Positions 16,852 through 25,896 of a stretch of DNA of 64,000 nt are shown here, in pieces. Each line of letters opens with the position of its first letter. Positions within the stretch are counted from its first letter, which is position 1. The stretch is from Microbispora hainanensis (GTDB lineage Bacteria > Actinomycetota > Actinomycetes > Streptosporangiales > Streptosporangiaceae): contig NZ_CP108086.1 of assembly GCF_036186745.1 (NCBI RefSeq), positions 5,704,001-5,768,000 of the forward strand, in the 5' to 3' direction. The notes below the pieces were generated by a model that saw only the letters and a list, made by a program, of their open reading frames with translations, was not told the DNA's origin and did not search any database. Position numbers and translations under genes: made by a program.

Positions 16852-19800
16852 GTGACGAGCGCGACGTCGGAAAGACCGGCCATCGGCGAGCTGGTCGCGA
16901 TACGCGGGCAGCGATGGGTGGTCGGGGAGGTCGAGCCTGGCGAGAGCAGCACGCTGGTGACCCTGCAGAGCGTCGAGGACGGCCGGTACGGCGACACGCT
17001 GGAGGTCGTCTGGGAGATCGAGCCCGGCCGCCGCGTGCTGCCCAGCGGCTCGCTGCCCGACGTGACTCCCGACGGATTCGACTCGCCCGAACGCCTGGCC
17101 GCGTTCCTCGACGCCATCCGCTGGTCGGCCGTCACCAGCGCCGACGTCAAGACGCTGCAGGCGCCGTACCGGTCCGGCGTGGCCATCGAGGACTACCAGC
17201 TCGAACCGGTCTCCCGCGCCCTCGACGCGCCCCGCGTCAACCTGCTGCTCGCCGACGACGTGGGCCTCGGCAAGACCATCGAGGCCGGGCTCGTCGCCCA
17301 GGAACTGCTGCTGCGCCACCGCGCCCGGACCGTGATGATCGTGTGCCCGGCCGGCCTCACGCTCAAGTGGAAGGACGAGATGGCCGAGAAGTTCGGCCTC
17401 GACTTCACGATCATCGACACCGAGCGCTGCGCCCAGGTCCGCCGTACGCACGGCAGCGCGGCCAACCCGTTCACGGTCTATCCGCTGAGCATCGTGAGCC
17501 TGCCCTGGCTGCGCGGCCAGAAGGCGCAGCGGCTGCTCGACGAGGTGCTCGACCCCGGCGCGATGGAGCGCCGCTTCGACCTGCTCATCCTCGACGAGGC
17601 CCACCACGTTGCGCCCGCCGCGCCCAAGCAGGTGTACGCCGTGGACTCCCAGCAGACCAAGCTCATCCGCCGCCTGGCCCCGCACTTCACCCACCGGTTG
17701 TTCCTGTCGGCGACCCCGCACAACGGCTATCAGGCGTCGTTCACCGCGCTGCTGGAGATCCTCGACGACCAGCGGTTCGCCCGCGGCGTCGACCCCGACC
17801 AGGCCGCCGTCAAGGAGACGGTCATCCGCCGGCTCAAGCGCCACATCGTCAACGCCGACGGCACCAAGCGGTTCGTCGACCGGGAGGCGAGCGCGATCCC
17901 GGTCCTCTACCCGCCCGACGAACGCCAGGTGCACGACCTGCTCAAGCGGTTCGCGCAGGTGCGCCGGGCCAGGCTCAACAAGAACGTCAAGGGCCGCAAG
18001 GCCGCCGACCTCGTGACGCTGCTGCTCAAGAAGCGCCTGTTCTCCAGCCCCGCCGCCTTCGCCCACACTCTCGACGTCTACCTCGACGGCGTACGCGAAC
18101 CCGTCGAGGTCAGGCAGGACGACGACGCCGACGTCGAGGAGTGGATGGACGACTTCTGGGAGGAGACCGCCACTCTCGACGACGAGCCGCTCGCCGAGGC
18201 CGAAGACGACGCGCTGTCGCTGGCCGCGCCGCTGCAGGGCGTCGCAGGCGACGAGGAGATCGAGCTGCTCCAGCGCATGCGCGCCTGGGCCCGCGACTAC
18301 GAGTCGTCGCCCGACACCAAGGCGCGCGAGCTCATCAATTACCTGCGGGCCGTCTGCCGCCCCGACGAGCACTGGTCGAACGAGCGGGTCGTGGTCTTCA
18401 CCGAATATCGCGACACCCAGAAGTGGCTGGTCGACCTCCTGCGGCAGGAGGACCTCGGCGACGAGCACCTCGCCGTGCTGCACGGCGGCATGTCGGCCGA
18501 TGAGCGGGAGCAGCTCCGGGTCGCGTTCCAGAAGGACCCGAGCGAGCATCCCGTACGCATCCTGGTCGCCACCGACGCCGCCAGTGAGGGCATCGACCTG
18601 CAGAACCACTGCCACCGGCTGGTGAACTACGACATCCCGTTCAACCCGAACAAGCTGGAGCAGCGGATCGGCCGCGTCGACCGCTGGGGCCAGAAGCGCA
18701 CGCCCGACATCCGCCACTTCGTCGGCACCGGCTGGGACACGGCCGTCGACTCCTACGAGGCCGACCTGGAGTTCCTGTCGCGGGTGGCCAACAAGGTCGC
18801 GCAGATGGAAGAGGACCTTGGCTCGGTCAACGCGGTGCTCGCGCGGGCCGTGCAGCGGCGCATGCTCGGCGACATCGCCGACTACGACGTCGAGCAGGCC
18901 GGTGATCCGGCGAGCGCGGTCCCGGCCGAGACGAACGTCCGCGACCAGGTGCGCAAGCTCCGCGCCAACCTGGACGAGACCGTCGCCGAGCTGGGCATCA
19001 CCCCGGCGAACGTCAAGCGGGTCGTCGACACCGCTCTGTCGCTGGCCCGGCAGCAGCCGCTCACACCGCATCTCGACGAGAAGCACCTCACCGAGGGCCT
19101 GTTCGATGTGCCGCCGCTGACCGGTTCATGGGAACGTGCGGGCGCCGGGCTGCTGGCCAAGACGACGCGCAAGGACGAGACACCGCGCCAGAGGCCGGTG
19201 ACGTTCGACCCCGAGGCCACGCTCGACCCCGAGGGCCGGGTGCGCGACGACGTCGTGCTCGCCCACCTGGGGCACCCGCTGGTCGCCATGTCCACCCGGC
19301 TGCTGCGCGCCGCCGTCTCCAACGCCGAGATCGGCCTGCATCGCGTCACGGCCGTCGTCAGTGACGACCCCGCCCTGGAGACCACCCTGGCCGGGGCGTT
19401 CTCCCGGTTCGTGCTGGTCGGTGGTGACGGTGTGCGGCTGCACGAGGAGGTCCTGTATGCGGGCGGCTGGGTGCCGTCCGACAGCGGCCGGTTCCGCCGG
19501 CTGGAGAACCTGACCGTGCTCGGCGGCATCCTCGACCGCGCGCTCACGCAGGGAACCCCCGCCTCTGCCCCCGTACGGCACCGCCTGGCCGAGGCGTGGC
19601 CGCGGGTGGCCGGGCCGCTGCTGCAGTCGATCGACTGGCGCACCGAGCAGAAGCGCGGCCAGCTCGAACGCAAGCTCGCCCAGCGGATGGAGGCCGAGCA
19701 GGAGCGCGTCAAGGCCAACCTGAAGCGGTTCGAGGCCACCCTGCGGGCCAAGCTCGCCGAGGGCGACCAGGACGGCGACGCGCTGTTCAGCCGCCACGAG

Positions 19801-19989
19801 GCGGTGTCCAAGGAGGAGCGGGACCAATACCGCAGAGATCGCAGATCCTGGGAGGAACGCCTGGCCGGGCTCGGCCGTGAGCGTGACCGGGAGCTGGCGG
19901 AGATCGCGGCGCGCTACCGCGACCCCAGGCCGCATCGGTTCCCAGTGGCTGTGGTCTTCGTCGTGCCGAGGCGGGAGGCAGTCCGATGA
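16852..19989 (+). CDS. drmD: DISARM SNF2-family helicase DrmD
   Basis: 1045 aa from a GTG. The SF2/SNF2 core is complete: DDVGLGKTIEAG (about 134), LLILDEAHHVAP (about 246), LFLSATPHNG, TDAASEGIDLQ (about 572) and EQRIGRVDRWGQ (about 602). A short beta-rich N-terminal region (IGELVAIRGQRWVVG) precedes the core. A long charged helical tail with EEQER/KLAQRMEAEQER-type segments ends the protein. DrmD marks class 1 DISARM and is expected to move on or remodel DNA alongside the DrmMI methylase and the DrmAB complex. The stop overlaps the drmMI start by 4 nt (ATGA), so the two are co-translated. No lesions are seen. Confidence 0.93.
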   Translation: MTSATSERPAIGELVAIRGQRWVVGEVEPGESSTLVTLQSVEDGRYGDTLEVVWEIEPGRRVLPSGSLPDVTPDGFDSPERLAAFLDAIRWSAVTSADVKTLQAPYRSGVAIEDYQLEPVSRALDAPRVNLLLADDVGLGKTIEAGLVAQELLLRHRARTVMIVCPAGLTLKWKDEMAEKFGLDFTIIDTERCAQVRRTHGSAANPFTVYPLSIVSLPWLRGQKAQRLLDEVLDPGAMERRFDLLILDEAHHVAPAAPKQVYAVDSQQTKLIRRLAPHFTHRLFLSATPHNGYQASFTALLEILDDQRFARGVDPDQAAVKETVIRRLKRHIVNADGTKRFVDREASAIPVLYPPDERQVHDLLKRFAQVRRARLNKNVKGRKAADLVTLLLKKRLFSSPAAFAHTLDVYLDGVREPVEVRQDDDADVEEWMDDFWEETATLDDEPLAEAEDDALSLAAPLQGVAGDEEIELLQRMRAWARDYESSPDTKARELINYLRAVCRPDEHWSNERVVVFTEYRDTQKWLVDLLRQEDLGDEHLAVLHGGMSADEREQLRVAFQKDPSEHPVRILVATDAASEGIDLQNHCHRLVNYDIPFNPNKLEQRIGRVDRWGQKRTPDIRHFVGTGWDTAVDSYEADLEFLSRVANKVAQMEEDLGSVNAVLARAVQRRMLGDIADYDVEQAGDPASAVPAETNVRDQVRKLRANLDETVAELGITPANVKRVVDTALSLARQQPLTPHLDEKHLTEGLFDVPPLTGSWERAGAGLLAKTTRKDETPRQRPVTFDPEATLDPEGRVRDDVVLAHLGHPLVAMSTRLLRAAVSNAEIGLHRVTAVVSDDPALETTLAGAFSRFVLVGGDGVRLHEEVLYAGGWVPSDSGRFRRLENLTVLGGILDRALTQGTPASAPVRHRLAEAWPRVAGPLLQSIDWRTEQKRGQLERKLAQRMEAEQERVKANLKRFEATLRAKLAEGDQDGDALFSRHEAVSKEERDQYRRDRRSWEERLAGLGRERDRELAEIAARYRDPRPHRFPVAVVFVVPRREAVR

Positions 19990-22900
19990 GCAGATTCAGG
20001 AGCATAGTCAGCAAGGACGTCGACCACCAGGGGTGGCTCGCGCTGGTCGAGGTGAGCGGGCCGTTCCTCAGCCTCCCGGTGCTGCGCGCCACCTGGCCGG
20101 CCCTCGACGCGGTCGACAAGCAGCGGCGCGACAGGCTCCGCCTCGCCCACACCGCCTGGCAGCAGGGCGGCGACCGCCGCGACTGGATCGAGCACGTCCT
20201 GCGCGGCCTGCTGCGCTGGGACGATGCCGTCCACATCGGCGGACTGGATCACCTGGCGCTGGACGTCCCCGAGCACGAGACCACGATCACGCCGTCGTTC
20301 GCGCTTGCCGTGCCGGGCCACCAGCCCAAGCCCGACACCGTACGGCTGCTCGGCATGATCACCAGCGGGCATCCGACGGCCCGCATGAAGCACGCCAAGT
20401 GGGCCGCCACCCCCGCCGACCGGATGGCGCAGCTGTGCCGTCACCACGGCGTGGAGCTGGGCCTGGTCACCGACGGCCGCTGGTGGACGCTGGTATGGGC
20501 CCCGCGCGGGGGTGTGACGACCACGGCCACCTTCGACGCGATCCCGTGGCCGGAGGCGGCCGAGCGCGACGTGCTGCGCGCGTTCGTCTCGCTGCTGGGC
20601 TTCGACCGGTTCTTCTCGTTCCCTGACTCCCAGCGGTTGCCGGCGCTGCTCAAGGCCAGCCTCGACAGCCAGGAGGACATCACCGAGGCCCTCGGCGTGC
20701 AGGTGCGCCAGGCCGTGGAGTTGCTCGTCGCCGCCATCGGCCGGGCCGGCGTGCCCGACGACGTCACCGCGCACGAGGTCTACCGCGGCTCGGTCTCGGT
20801 CATGATGCGCGTCGTCTTCCTGCTGTTCGCCGAGGAGCGCGGCCTGCTGCCGTCCGACAACAAGGTGTACGCCACGGCGTACTCGGCCGGGCGCCTCTGC
20901 GCCGAGCTGGAGCAGCGCGCCATCGAGGGCAGCGAGGAGGAGCTGGAGAACAGCCACGCCGCCTGGCACCGCCTGCTCGCGCTGTTCCGCGCCGTGCACA
21001 GCGGGGTCGAGCACCCGCGCCTGACCATGCACGCCCACGACGGGTCGCTGTTCGACCCCGACGCGTACGCCTGGATGCCGCTCACGATCGACGACCGCAC
21101 GGTCATGCACATGCTGCGCGCCGTGCAGTACGTCGAGGTCGGCAGCGGCAAGAACCGCGAGCGCCGCACGCTCAGCTTCCGCATGCTCGACGTCGAGCAG
21201 ATCGGCTACGTGTACGAGGGACTGCTGTCCTTCGACGGCTTCCGCGCCGCCGATGTGGTCGTCGGCCTGGTCGGCAAGCCCGGCCGGGAAGAGGAGGTCG
21301 AGCTCCACGACCTGGAGGCGCTGGCCCGAAACGCTTCCGGTGACCTCGCCGAGAAGCTGGCGGAGAAGTACAAGGACTCGGGCATCGGCAGCGTGGCCGC
21401 GCTGCGTAAGCGGCTCGCGCCGCTCGACGAGGCCGGCGCGCTGGAGGCCACCCGCAGGCTGCTCGCCGTCACCGGCGGCGACGCCGACCTCGCGCGGCGG
21501 CTGCTGCCGTTCGCCGGGCTGCTGCGCGACGACCTGCGCGGCCTGCCCGTGGTCATCTTGCCCGGCGCGCTGTACGTCACCGAGTCGGCCCTGCGCAAGA
21601 ACACCGGCACCCACTACACGCCGAAGTTCCTGGCCGAAGACGTGGTCAAGAACGCGCTGGAGCCGCTGGTCTACTCGCCGGGACCGCTGCAGACGGCCGA
21701 CCGCTCACAGTGGAAGCTGCGCAGCTCGGCCGAGATCGTGGGCGGGGACGGCCACCGCGGCCTGAAGATCGCCGACATCGCCATGGGCTCGGCGGCGTTC
21801 CTCGTGGCCGCCGCACGCTACCTGGGGGACCGGCTGGTCGAGGCGTGGTCGCAGGAAGGCCGCGAGGAGGCCGCCGCCTACCTGGAGACCGCCGAGGACC
21901 GTACGGCCGATGCCGACGCGGACCCCGTCGTCATCGAGGCCCGCCGGCAGGTCATCGAGCACTGCCTCTATGGCGTGGACATCAACCCCATGGCCGTCGA
22001 GATGGCCAAGCTGTCGCTGTGGCTGGTGTCTATGGACTCCTCCCGGCCGTTCACCTTCGTGGACGACCGTCTCGTGGTCGGCGACGCGTTGCTCGGCATC
22101 ACGTCGCTGGAGCAGCTTGAATACATGCACCTCGTGCCGTCGCGCGGGCGCAAGCTGTTCAGGGACTCGGCGCTCGACTTCACGGCGGACGTGCGTCGGA
22201 TGGTGCGCGGCACCGCCGACAAGCGGCGGCGCCTGGTCGACATCTCGGTGGAGGAGAACGGGATCGACGCGCTGAACAAGAAGCGCAGCATCCTGTTCGA
22301 GATCGACAGCGAGACCCGCCAGCACCGGCTCTTCGCCGACCTGCTGGTCGGAGCGTCGCTGAAGTACGCCGTCGAGCAGGGCAAGATCAGCGATCGCGAC
22401 GCCGACCCCGAGATCGGCAAGCTCCGCGGCTTCGACCGGGCGTCGCTGGAGGCGGCGCATCGCGCCAGTGCCGTCGTTCGCGGTGAGCCCGGCAGTTGGC
22501 CCGCGGCCGAAGAGGCGCGGAAGGAGTGGCTCGCCACCGACCAGGTCCCCGGCACCTTCGACCGCCGGCCCGTCCATTGGCCGCTCGTGTTCCCCGAGGT
22601 CTTCGAAGAGAAGCCCGCCAGCAGTTCGGCCGAGCCCGGCGACGCCCTGGCCGACCTGGGCACGCCCGGCCCCGGCTTCGACGCCATCATCGGCAACCCG
22701 CCCTTCCTGGGCGGCCAGCGGCTTACGGGGTCATTGGGTGTGGCCTACCGCGAATACATGGTCGATGCGATCGGCCGCGGCGCGCGGGGCAGCGCGGACC
22801 TCGTGGCCTACTTCGTGCTTCGCGCCCACGGCATCCTGAACGAGCACGGCCAGACGGGCATGATCGCCACGAACACTCTCGCCCAGGGCGACACCCGAGA

Positions 22901-24143
22901 GGTCGGTCTCGATCAACTTGTGGCTGAGGGGACGACGATTCGCCAGGCCATCAAGAGCAAGCCATGGCCATCGAGGTCAGCCGTCCTTGAGTACTGCGCC
23001 ACCTGGACCAGTCGTGCTGCCCTCGGTGATCAGGCTCAGCGAGTGGCAGACGGCGTTGTAGTTGCAGCCATCACGCCATCGCTCGACGCTGAATCCCGCG
23101 TATCAGGGAATCCGTATCGGTTATCCAGCAGTGCCAATACCTCATTTATTGGCTCCTACGTGCTCGGCCTGGGTTTCACAATGGAGTCGGAGGCTGCTGA
23201 GAGCATGATCGAGCGCGATCCGCGCAATAAGGACGTGCTCTTCCCCTACTTGAATGGGCAGGACCTCAACTCCCGACCGGACTGTTCCGGGAGTCGCTGG
23301 ATCATCAACTTCCATGACTGGTCAGAGGAAAGTGCCAAGACCTACACCGAGCCGTACGACCAGGTACGCCGACTAGTGAAGCCTGAGCGGGACGGTAACA
23401 AGCGAGCAGCACGTCGTGAACGGTGGTGGCAATACGCAGAGCGTGCTCCCAACCTCTACGAAGCTATCAAGAAGCTTGACCGGGTCATTGTGATCACACT
23501 GGTGAGCAAGGTCGTGATGCCGGCGATGGTGTCGACCGGGCAAGTGTTCGCGCATAAGCTTGCTGTATTCGCGACGGATGACACAGGGATGCTATCGATG
23601 CTGTCGAGTGCGCTGCACTATTGGTGGACAGTTACGCGAAGCTCGACGATGAAGGCGGACATCAACTACTCGCCGTCAGATGCGTTTGAAACGTTGCCGC
23701 TGCCCGAGTTGACCGAGGAGATGCGGGATCTCGGCGACCGGCTCGACACGTACCGGCGGGAGCTCATGGTCGCTCGTCAGGCCGGCCTGACCGCGACGTA
23801 CAACCTGGTCAACGATCCGGCCTGCCAGGACGAGGACATCGTCGAGCTGCGCCGCATCCACCGGGACATCGACACAGCGGTCTGCCGGGCCTACGGCTGG
23901 AACGACATGCTCGACAAGCTCGAGCACGGCTTCCATACGGTCGGCGGCCGGGAGACCCGCTACACGGTCGGCCCCTACGCACAGCGCGAGTTTGTGGACC
24001 GTCTTCTCGAACTCAACCACGCCCGCTACGCCGAGGAGGTCGCCAAGGGCCTGCACGACAAGAAGAAGCCCGCCAAGCCCAAGCCGGCCAAGCCCGCCCG
24101 CGCCTCCAAGGACGCCGAAGCCGCCCCGCCCGGCCTGTTCTGA
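19986..24143 (+). CDS. drmMI: DISARM adenine methyltransferase DrmMI
   Basis: 1385 aa. This is a large type IIG-like N6-adenine methylase: SAM-binding DIAMGSAAFLVAA near residue 596, a long helical insert, and catalytic IIGNPPFLGG near 903. A target-recognition region and a C-terminal helical segment follow, with a Lys/Pro-rich end. It methylates host DNA so that DISARM can tell self from phage. It starts inside the drmD stop (ATGA). From about 22,900 to 23,690, covering the likely target-recognition domain, base composition drops and codon use becomes mixed (ATT, TCA, AAT, GTT), unlike the C-ending codons on both sides. This suggests exchange of the specificity segment. Unlike compact DISARM loci, drmA does not follow directly. 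Confidence 0.93.
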   Translation: MSRFRSIVSKDVDHQGWLALVEVSGPFLSLPVLRATWPALDAVDKQRRDRLRLAHTAWQQGGDRRDWIEHVLRGLLRWDDAVHIGGLDHLALDVPEHETTITPSFALAVPGHQPKPDTVRLLGMITSGHPTARMKHAKWAATPADRMAQLCRHHGVELGLVTDGRWWTLVWAPRGGVTTTATFDAIPWPEAAERDVLRAFVSLLGFDRFFSFPDSQRLPALLKASLDSQEDITEALGVQVRQAVELLVAAIGRAGVPDDVTAHEVYRGSVSVMMRVVFLLFAEERGLLPSDNKVYATAYSAGRLCAELEQRAIEGSEEELENSHAAWHRLLALFRAVHSGVEHPRLTMHAHDGSLFDPDAYAWMPLTIDDRTVMHMLRAVQYVEVGSGKNRERRTLSFRMLDVEQIGYVYEGLLSFDGFRAADVVVGLVGKPGREEEVELHDLEALARNASGDLAEKLAEKYKDSGIGSVAALRKRLAPLDEAGALEATRRLLAVTGGDADLARRLLPFAGLLRDDLRGLPVVILPGALYVTESALRKNTGTHYTPKFLAEDVVKNALEPLVYSPGPLQTADRSQWKLRSSAEIVGGDGHRGLKIADIAMGSAAFLVAAARYLGDRLVEAWSQEGREEAAAYLETAEDRTADADADPVVIEARRQVIEHCLYGVDINPMAVEMAKLSLWLVSMDSSRPFTFVDDRLVVGDALLGITSLEQLEYMHLVPSRGRKLFRDSALDFTADVRRMVRGTADKRRRLVDISVEENGIDALNKKRSILFEIDSETRQHRLFADLLVGASLKYAVEQGKISDRDADPEIGKLRGFDRASLEAAHRASAVVRGEPGSWPAAEEARKEWLATDQVPGTFDRRPVHWPLVFPEVFEEKPASSSAEPGDALADLGTPGPGFDAIIGNPPFLGGQRLTGSLGVAYREYMVDAIGRGARGSADLVAYFVLRAHGILNEHGQTGMIATNTLAQGDTREVGLDQLVAEGTTIRQAIKSKPWPSRSAVLEYCATWTSRAALGDQAQRVADGVVVAAITPSLDAESRVSGNPYRLSSSANTSFIGSYVLGLGFTMESEAAESMIERDPRNKDVLFPYLNGQDLNSRPDCSGSRWIINFHDWSEESAKTYTEPYDQVRRLVKPERDGNKRAARRERWWQYAERAPNLYEAIKKLDRVIVITLVSKVVMPAMVSTGQVFAHKLAVFATDDTGMLSMLSSALHYWWTVTRSSTMKADINYSPSDAFETLPLPELTEEMRDLGDRLDTYRRELMVARQAGLTATYNLVNDPACQDEDIVELRRIHRDIDTAVCRAYGWNDMLDKLEHGFHTVGGRETRYTVGPYAQREFVDRLLELNHARYAEEVAKGLHDKKKPAKPKPAKPARASKDAEAAPPGLF

Positions 24144-24243
24144 ACCGGTAGCGGCTCGCCTCGGGAGCGGTCATAGTTCGACTGACAGCCGATGCACTTC
24201 AGCCCGTTTGCTGAGCCCAGAGCGATTGCCTGACCAGCAGCGT

Positions 24244-24275
24244 CGGCGAGCAGGGAGACGTCCCCCTGCTCGCCG
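24244..24275 (+). terminator. Perfect 12-bp GC-rich hairpin after drmMI
   Basis: CGGCGAGCAGGG (24244-24255) and CCCTGCTCGCCG (24264-24275) pair without mismatch around an 8-nt loop. The hairpin lies 100 nt after the drmMI stop. It has no T tract, as is common in actinomycetes. It probably ends the drmD-drmMI transcript or acts in the leader of the small gene that follows. Confidence 0.65.
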
Positions 24276-24296
24276 GACTCCGGAGAGGAGCGAGGC

Positions 24297-24500
24297 GTGC
24301 CAAACCTTCCCCAGGTGATCACCACGAGGGGTAGCGACCGTTACCACGCGAGCGAGGAATGCCCCATGTGGCTCGCGGGCCGGCTCGGCAGCGAAAGCCA
24401 GGGCAACCGCCTGCATAACGTCCTACAAATGTCCGAAGCGGAAGCCCGAGCCGACGGCTGGACTCCATGCCCCGGCTGCATGGGCACCGAACACATGTAA
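24297..24500 (+). CDS. Small Cys/His protein, possible metal-binding knuckle
   Basis: 67 aa from a GTG with GGAGAGGAG upstream. The spacing YHASEECPMW near residue 17, followed about 35 residues later by TPCPGCMG, leaves one His and three Cys arranged like a zinc-binding finger. It also resembles the metal-binding motif of Ada-like domains. I do not recognise a named family. It directly follows the hairpin after drmMI and is the first gene of the cargo that splits DISARM. It could be a DNA-binding accessory or an independent small protein. The good ribosome site and conserved-looking Cys pairs argue that it is real. Confidence 0.6.
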   Translation: MPNLPQVITTRGSDRYHASEECPMWLAGRLGSESQGNRLHNVLQMSEAEARADGWTPCPGCMGTEHM

Positions 24501-24790
24501 GCCCGCTGAAGCGGCCCGAGGCCGCCCCTCTCGGCCTACTGCGTGTCGGGAGTCACGCGGTTTCACTTACAGCAGGAAGTACTCTCCCTGATGCCGACTC
24601 CTGCGAGAGGAGATGTAGTGAGCCCGGGCTTACCGCTGGAATTGACGGGGACCCAGGCTTCGCGTTGTGTGACATCAGTTGCGGCACACGCTCAATTAGA
24701 TGCTTGCCAAGCAACAGGGTGTCTTTAACGTACCGTCCCATCTCCATCTCGGCTCTGGCGGCGATGTCAGTGATGACATTAGAAAGCCGT
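24501..24790. other. Low-GC gap with a possible gene scrap
   Basis: This 290-nt stretch has lower GC than its surroundings. On the minus strand, immediately after the toxin gene, an uninterrupted frame reads VITDIAARAEMEMGRYVKD and then LLLGKHLIERVPQLM. It looks protein-like but has no good start and turns into non-coding-looking sequence. I treat it as a possible remnant rather than a gene. No RNA gene or repeat is seen. Confidence 0.3.
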
Positions 24791-25138
24791 TCACATGGTG
24801 AGGAGGCTCATGACATGGTGGCGAACCTGCTGAAGGACGTCGTCCTTCACCGTGCCGAAGAGACGGTTGTCGAAGTCTCGGTCTTCGGCGGTCCAGATAC
24901 GATTCGCCCGAACAAATGACGGCGCCACTAAGCCGATAGTTTGCCAGTCGGTGATCGGCACGTCGTATGGCCCCATCATCGCGGCACGTTTGGCACTGGA
25001 TGACACCATGGCGGCGAGAATCGTTCGGGTCGGCCCTGCGCCGGTGGCTGCAAGAATCAGGACAGGTCGTTTCTTATATGGCTGGGCTTCTGAGTGGCTG
25101 AAGGGGAACCACACCAGCCTTACTTCTCCGGGAGTCAT
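24791..25138 (-). CDS. PemK/MazF-family toxin
   Basis: 115 aa from the ATG at 25138, which overlaps the stop of the preceding gene (ATGA). The fold signature of MazF/PemK ribonucleases is clear: GEVRLVWFPFSHSEAQ, KRPVLILA near residue 22, ILAAMVSS, and a GLVAPSFVRANRIWTAED segment that matches the usual S/T-x-V-x-x-x-x-I region. Such toxins cut mRNA or tRNA at short sequences and are inhibited by the cognate antitoxin made just upstream. The C-terminus is short but normal. The coupled antitoxin-first order supports a working toxin-antitoxin pair inside the DISARM cargo. Confidence 0.85.
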   Translation of the reverse strand: MTPGEVRLVWFPFSHSEAQPYKKRPVLILAATGAGPTRTILAAMVSSSAKRAAMMGPYDVPITDWQTIGLVAPSFVRANRIWTAEDRDFDNRLFGTVKDDVLQQVRHHVMSLLTM

Positions 25139-25428
25139 AGGTTGTCGTACAGGGCGTCCTCGGGATTGTCCCAATCCTCAGTCCATAGCCGTGACACGTA
25201 CGCCCTCACGTGCTCGTCGGTGCCGTCATCCTCATAGGACATATCGACTGCCAGCGGCGCGTTACTTGCGACTGTTGACCAAGGCCCTTCGATGATGTCC
25301 GGGGATCGCCGCCTGGCAGTGATTATCCGCCTGTGTGGCCGGGGTTGAGGGCGAGCAATGGGGTTTTCGTATTTGAACTCGCTCTTAGTTCCTGCTGAGA
25401 TGAAGGTCGATGTTAGGGGGGTGGTCAT
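25135..25428 (-). CDS. Probable antitoxin partner of the PemK/MazF toxin
   Basis: 97 aa. The N-terminal half is basic (RPQPRPHRRIITARRRSPD) and the C-terminal half acidic (SYEDDGTDEHVRAYVSRLW, ending EDALYDNL). A C-terminal acidic tail that wraps the toxin is usual for MazE-like partners. No ribbon-helix-helix or AbrB motif is obvious, so the call rests on position, on size and on the ATGA overlap with the toxin start. It could be DNA-binding through the basic half. It begins 4 nt after the preceding gene, making a three-gene operon. Confidence 0.55.
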   Translation of the reverse strand: MTTPLTSTFISAGTKSEFKYENPIARPQPRPHRRIITARRRSPDIIEGPWSTVASNAPLAVDMSYEDDGTDEHVRAYVSRLWTEDWDNPEDALYDNL

Positions 25429-25432
25429 GGAG

Positions 25433-25807
25433 TTAGCCCTCCTCAGTTTCAGATCGATCCTGGGCCATACGCTCGACTGCAGCGTCGTAGGTATCCGCAG
25501 TTGTCTGCAGCACCTGAATGAGTTCCTCCAGTCGAGCTCTGCTCATATGAAAACGGCCATGAATATCTACTTTGAGGCCTGTCGCCTTCAAGGTCTCGAT
25601 CGCTCGCCGTTGCCCCTCAGTGTCCCTCGGGATGAGAGGTGGAGGGATGCTACCGAGTAGGAGGTAGATGCCGTCAGGGCCACCCTCCAGTGTCGGCGGA
25701 CCTGGCTGCGCGACGAACTGGTTCACGTGCGTGATCGGCACGCCTGCAGCGTCGCTCCAGTCGACTACGATGGCGAAGTTCTCCACGACGGGGTTCTCCT
25801 CTGGCAC
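25433..25807 (-). CDS. Unrecognised small protein heading the toxin operon
   Basis: 124 aa from a GTG with GAGG 4 nt upstream; a longer frame exists, but it begins in non-coding-looking DNA. It reads as a small alpha/beta protein: FAIVVDWSDAAGVPITHVNQ, then DGIYLLLGSIPPPLIP, a helix with RRAIETLKATGLKVDIHG, and a C-terminal helix MSRARLEELIQVLQTTADTY. I do not recognise the family. The 4-nt gap to the next gene places it in one operon with the antitoxin and the PemK toxin, possibly as a third component or regulator. Confidence 0.65.
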   Translation of the reverse strand: MPEENPVVENFAIVVDWSDAAGVPITHVNQFVAQPGPPTLEGGPDGIYLLLGSIPPPLIPRDTEGQRRAIETLKATGLKVDIHGRFHMSRARLEELIQVLQTTADTYDAAVERMAQDRSETEEG

Positions 25808-25896
25808 GCCCTCAGTCTGACACCAGTGATGTGTCCCTGCTATAAAGCGCCCCCCGCGTACAGCTAAGGGTTGGACGATCGAGGTGGCGGTTCGGT

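Noticed and set aside
24553..24747. A 64-codon minus-strand ORF after the PemK gene
   Set aside because: It starts inside a longer start-less frame, lacks a ribosome site and loses protein-like character toward the end; kept only as a possible scrap.
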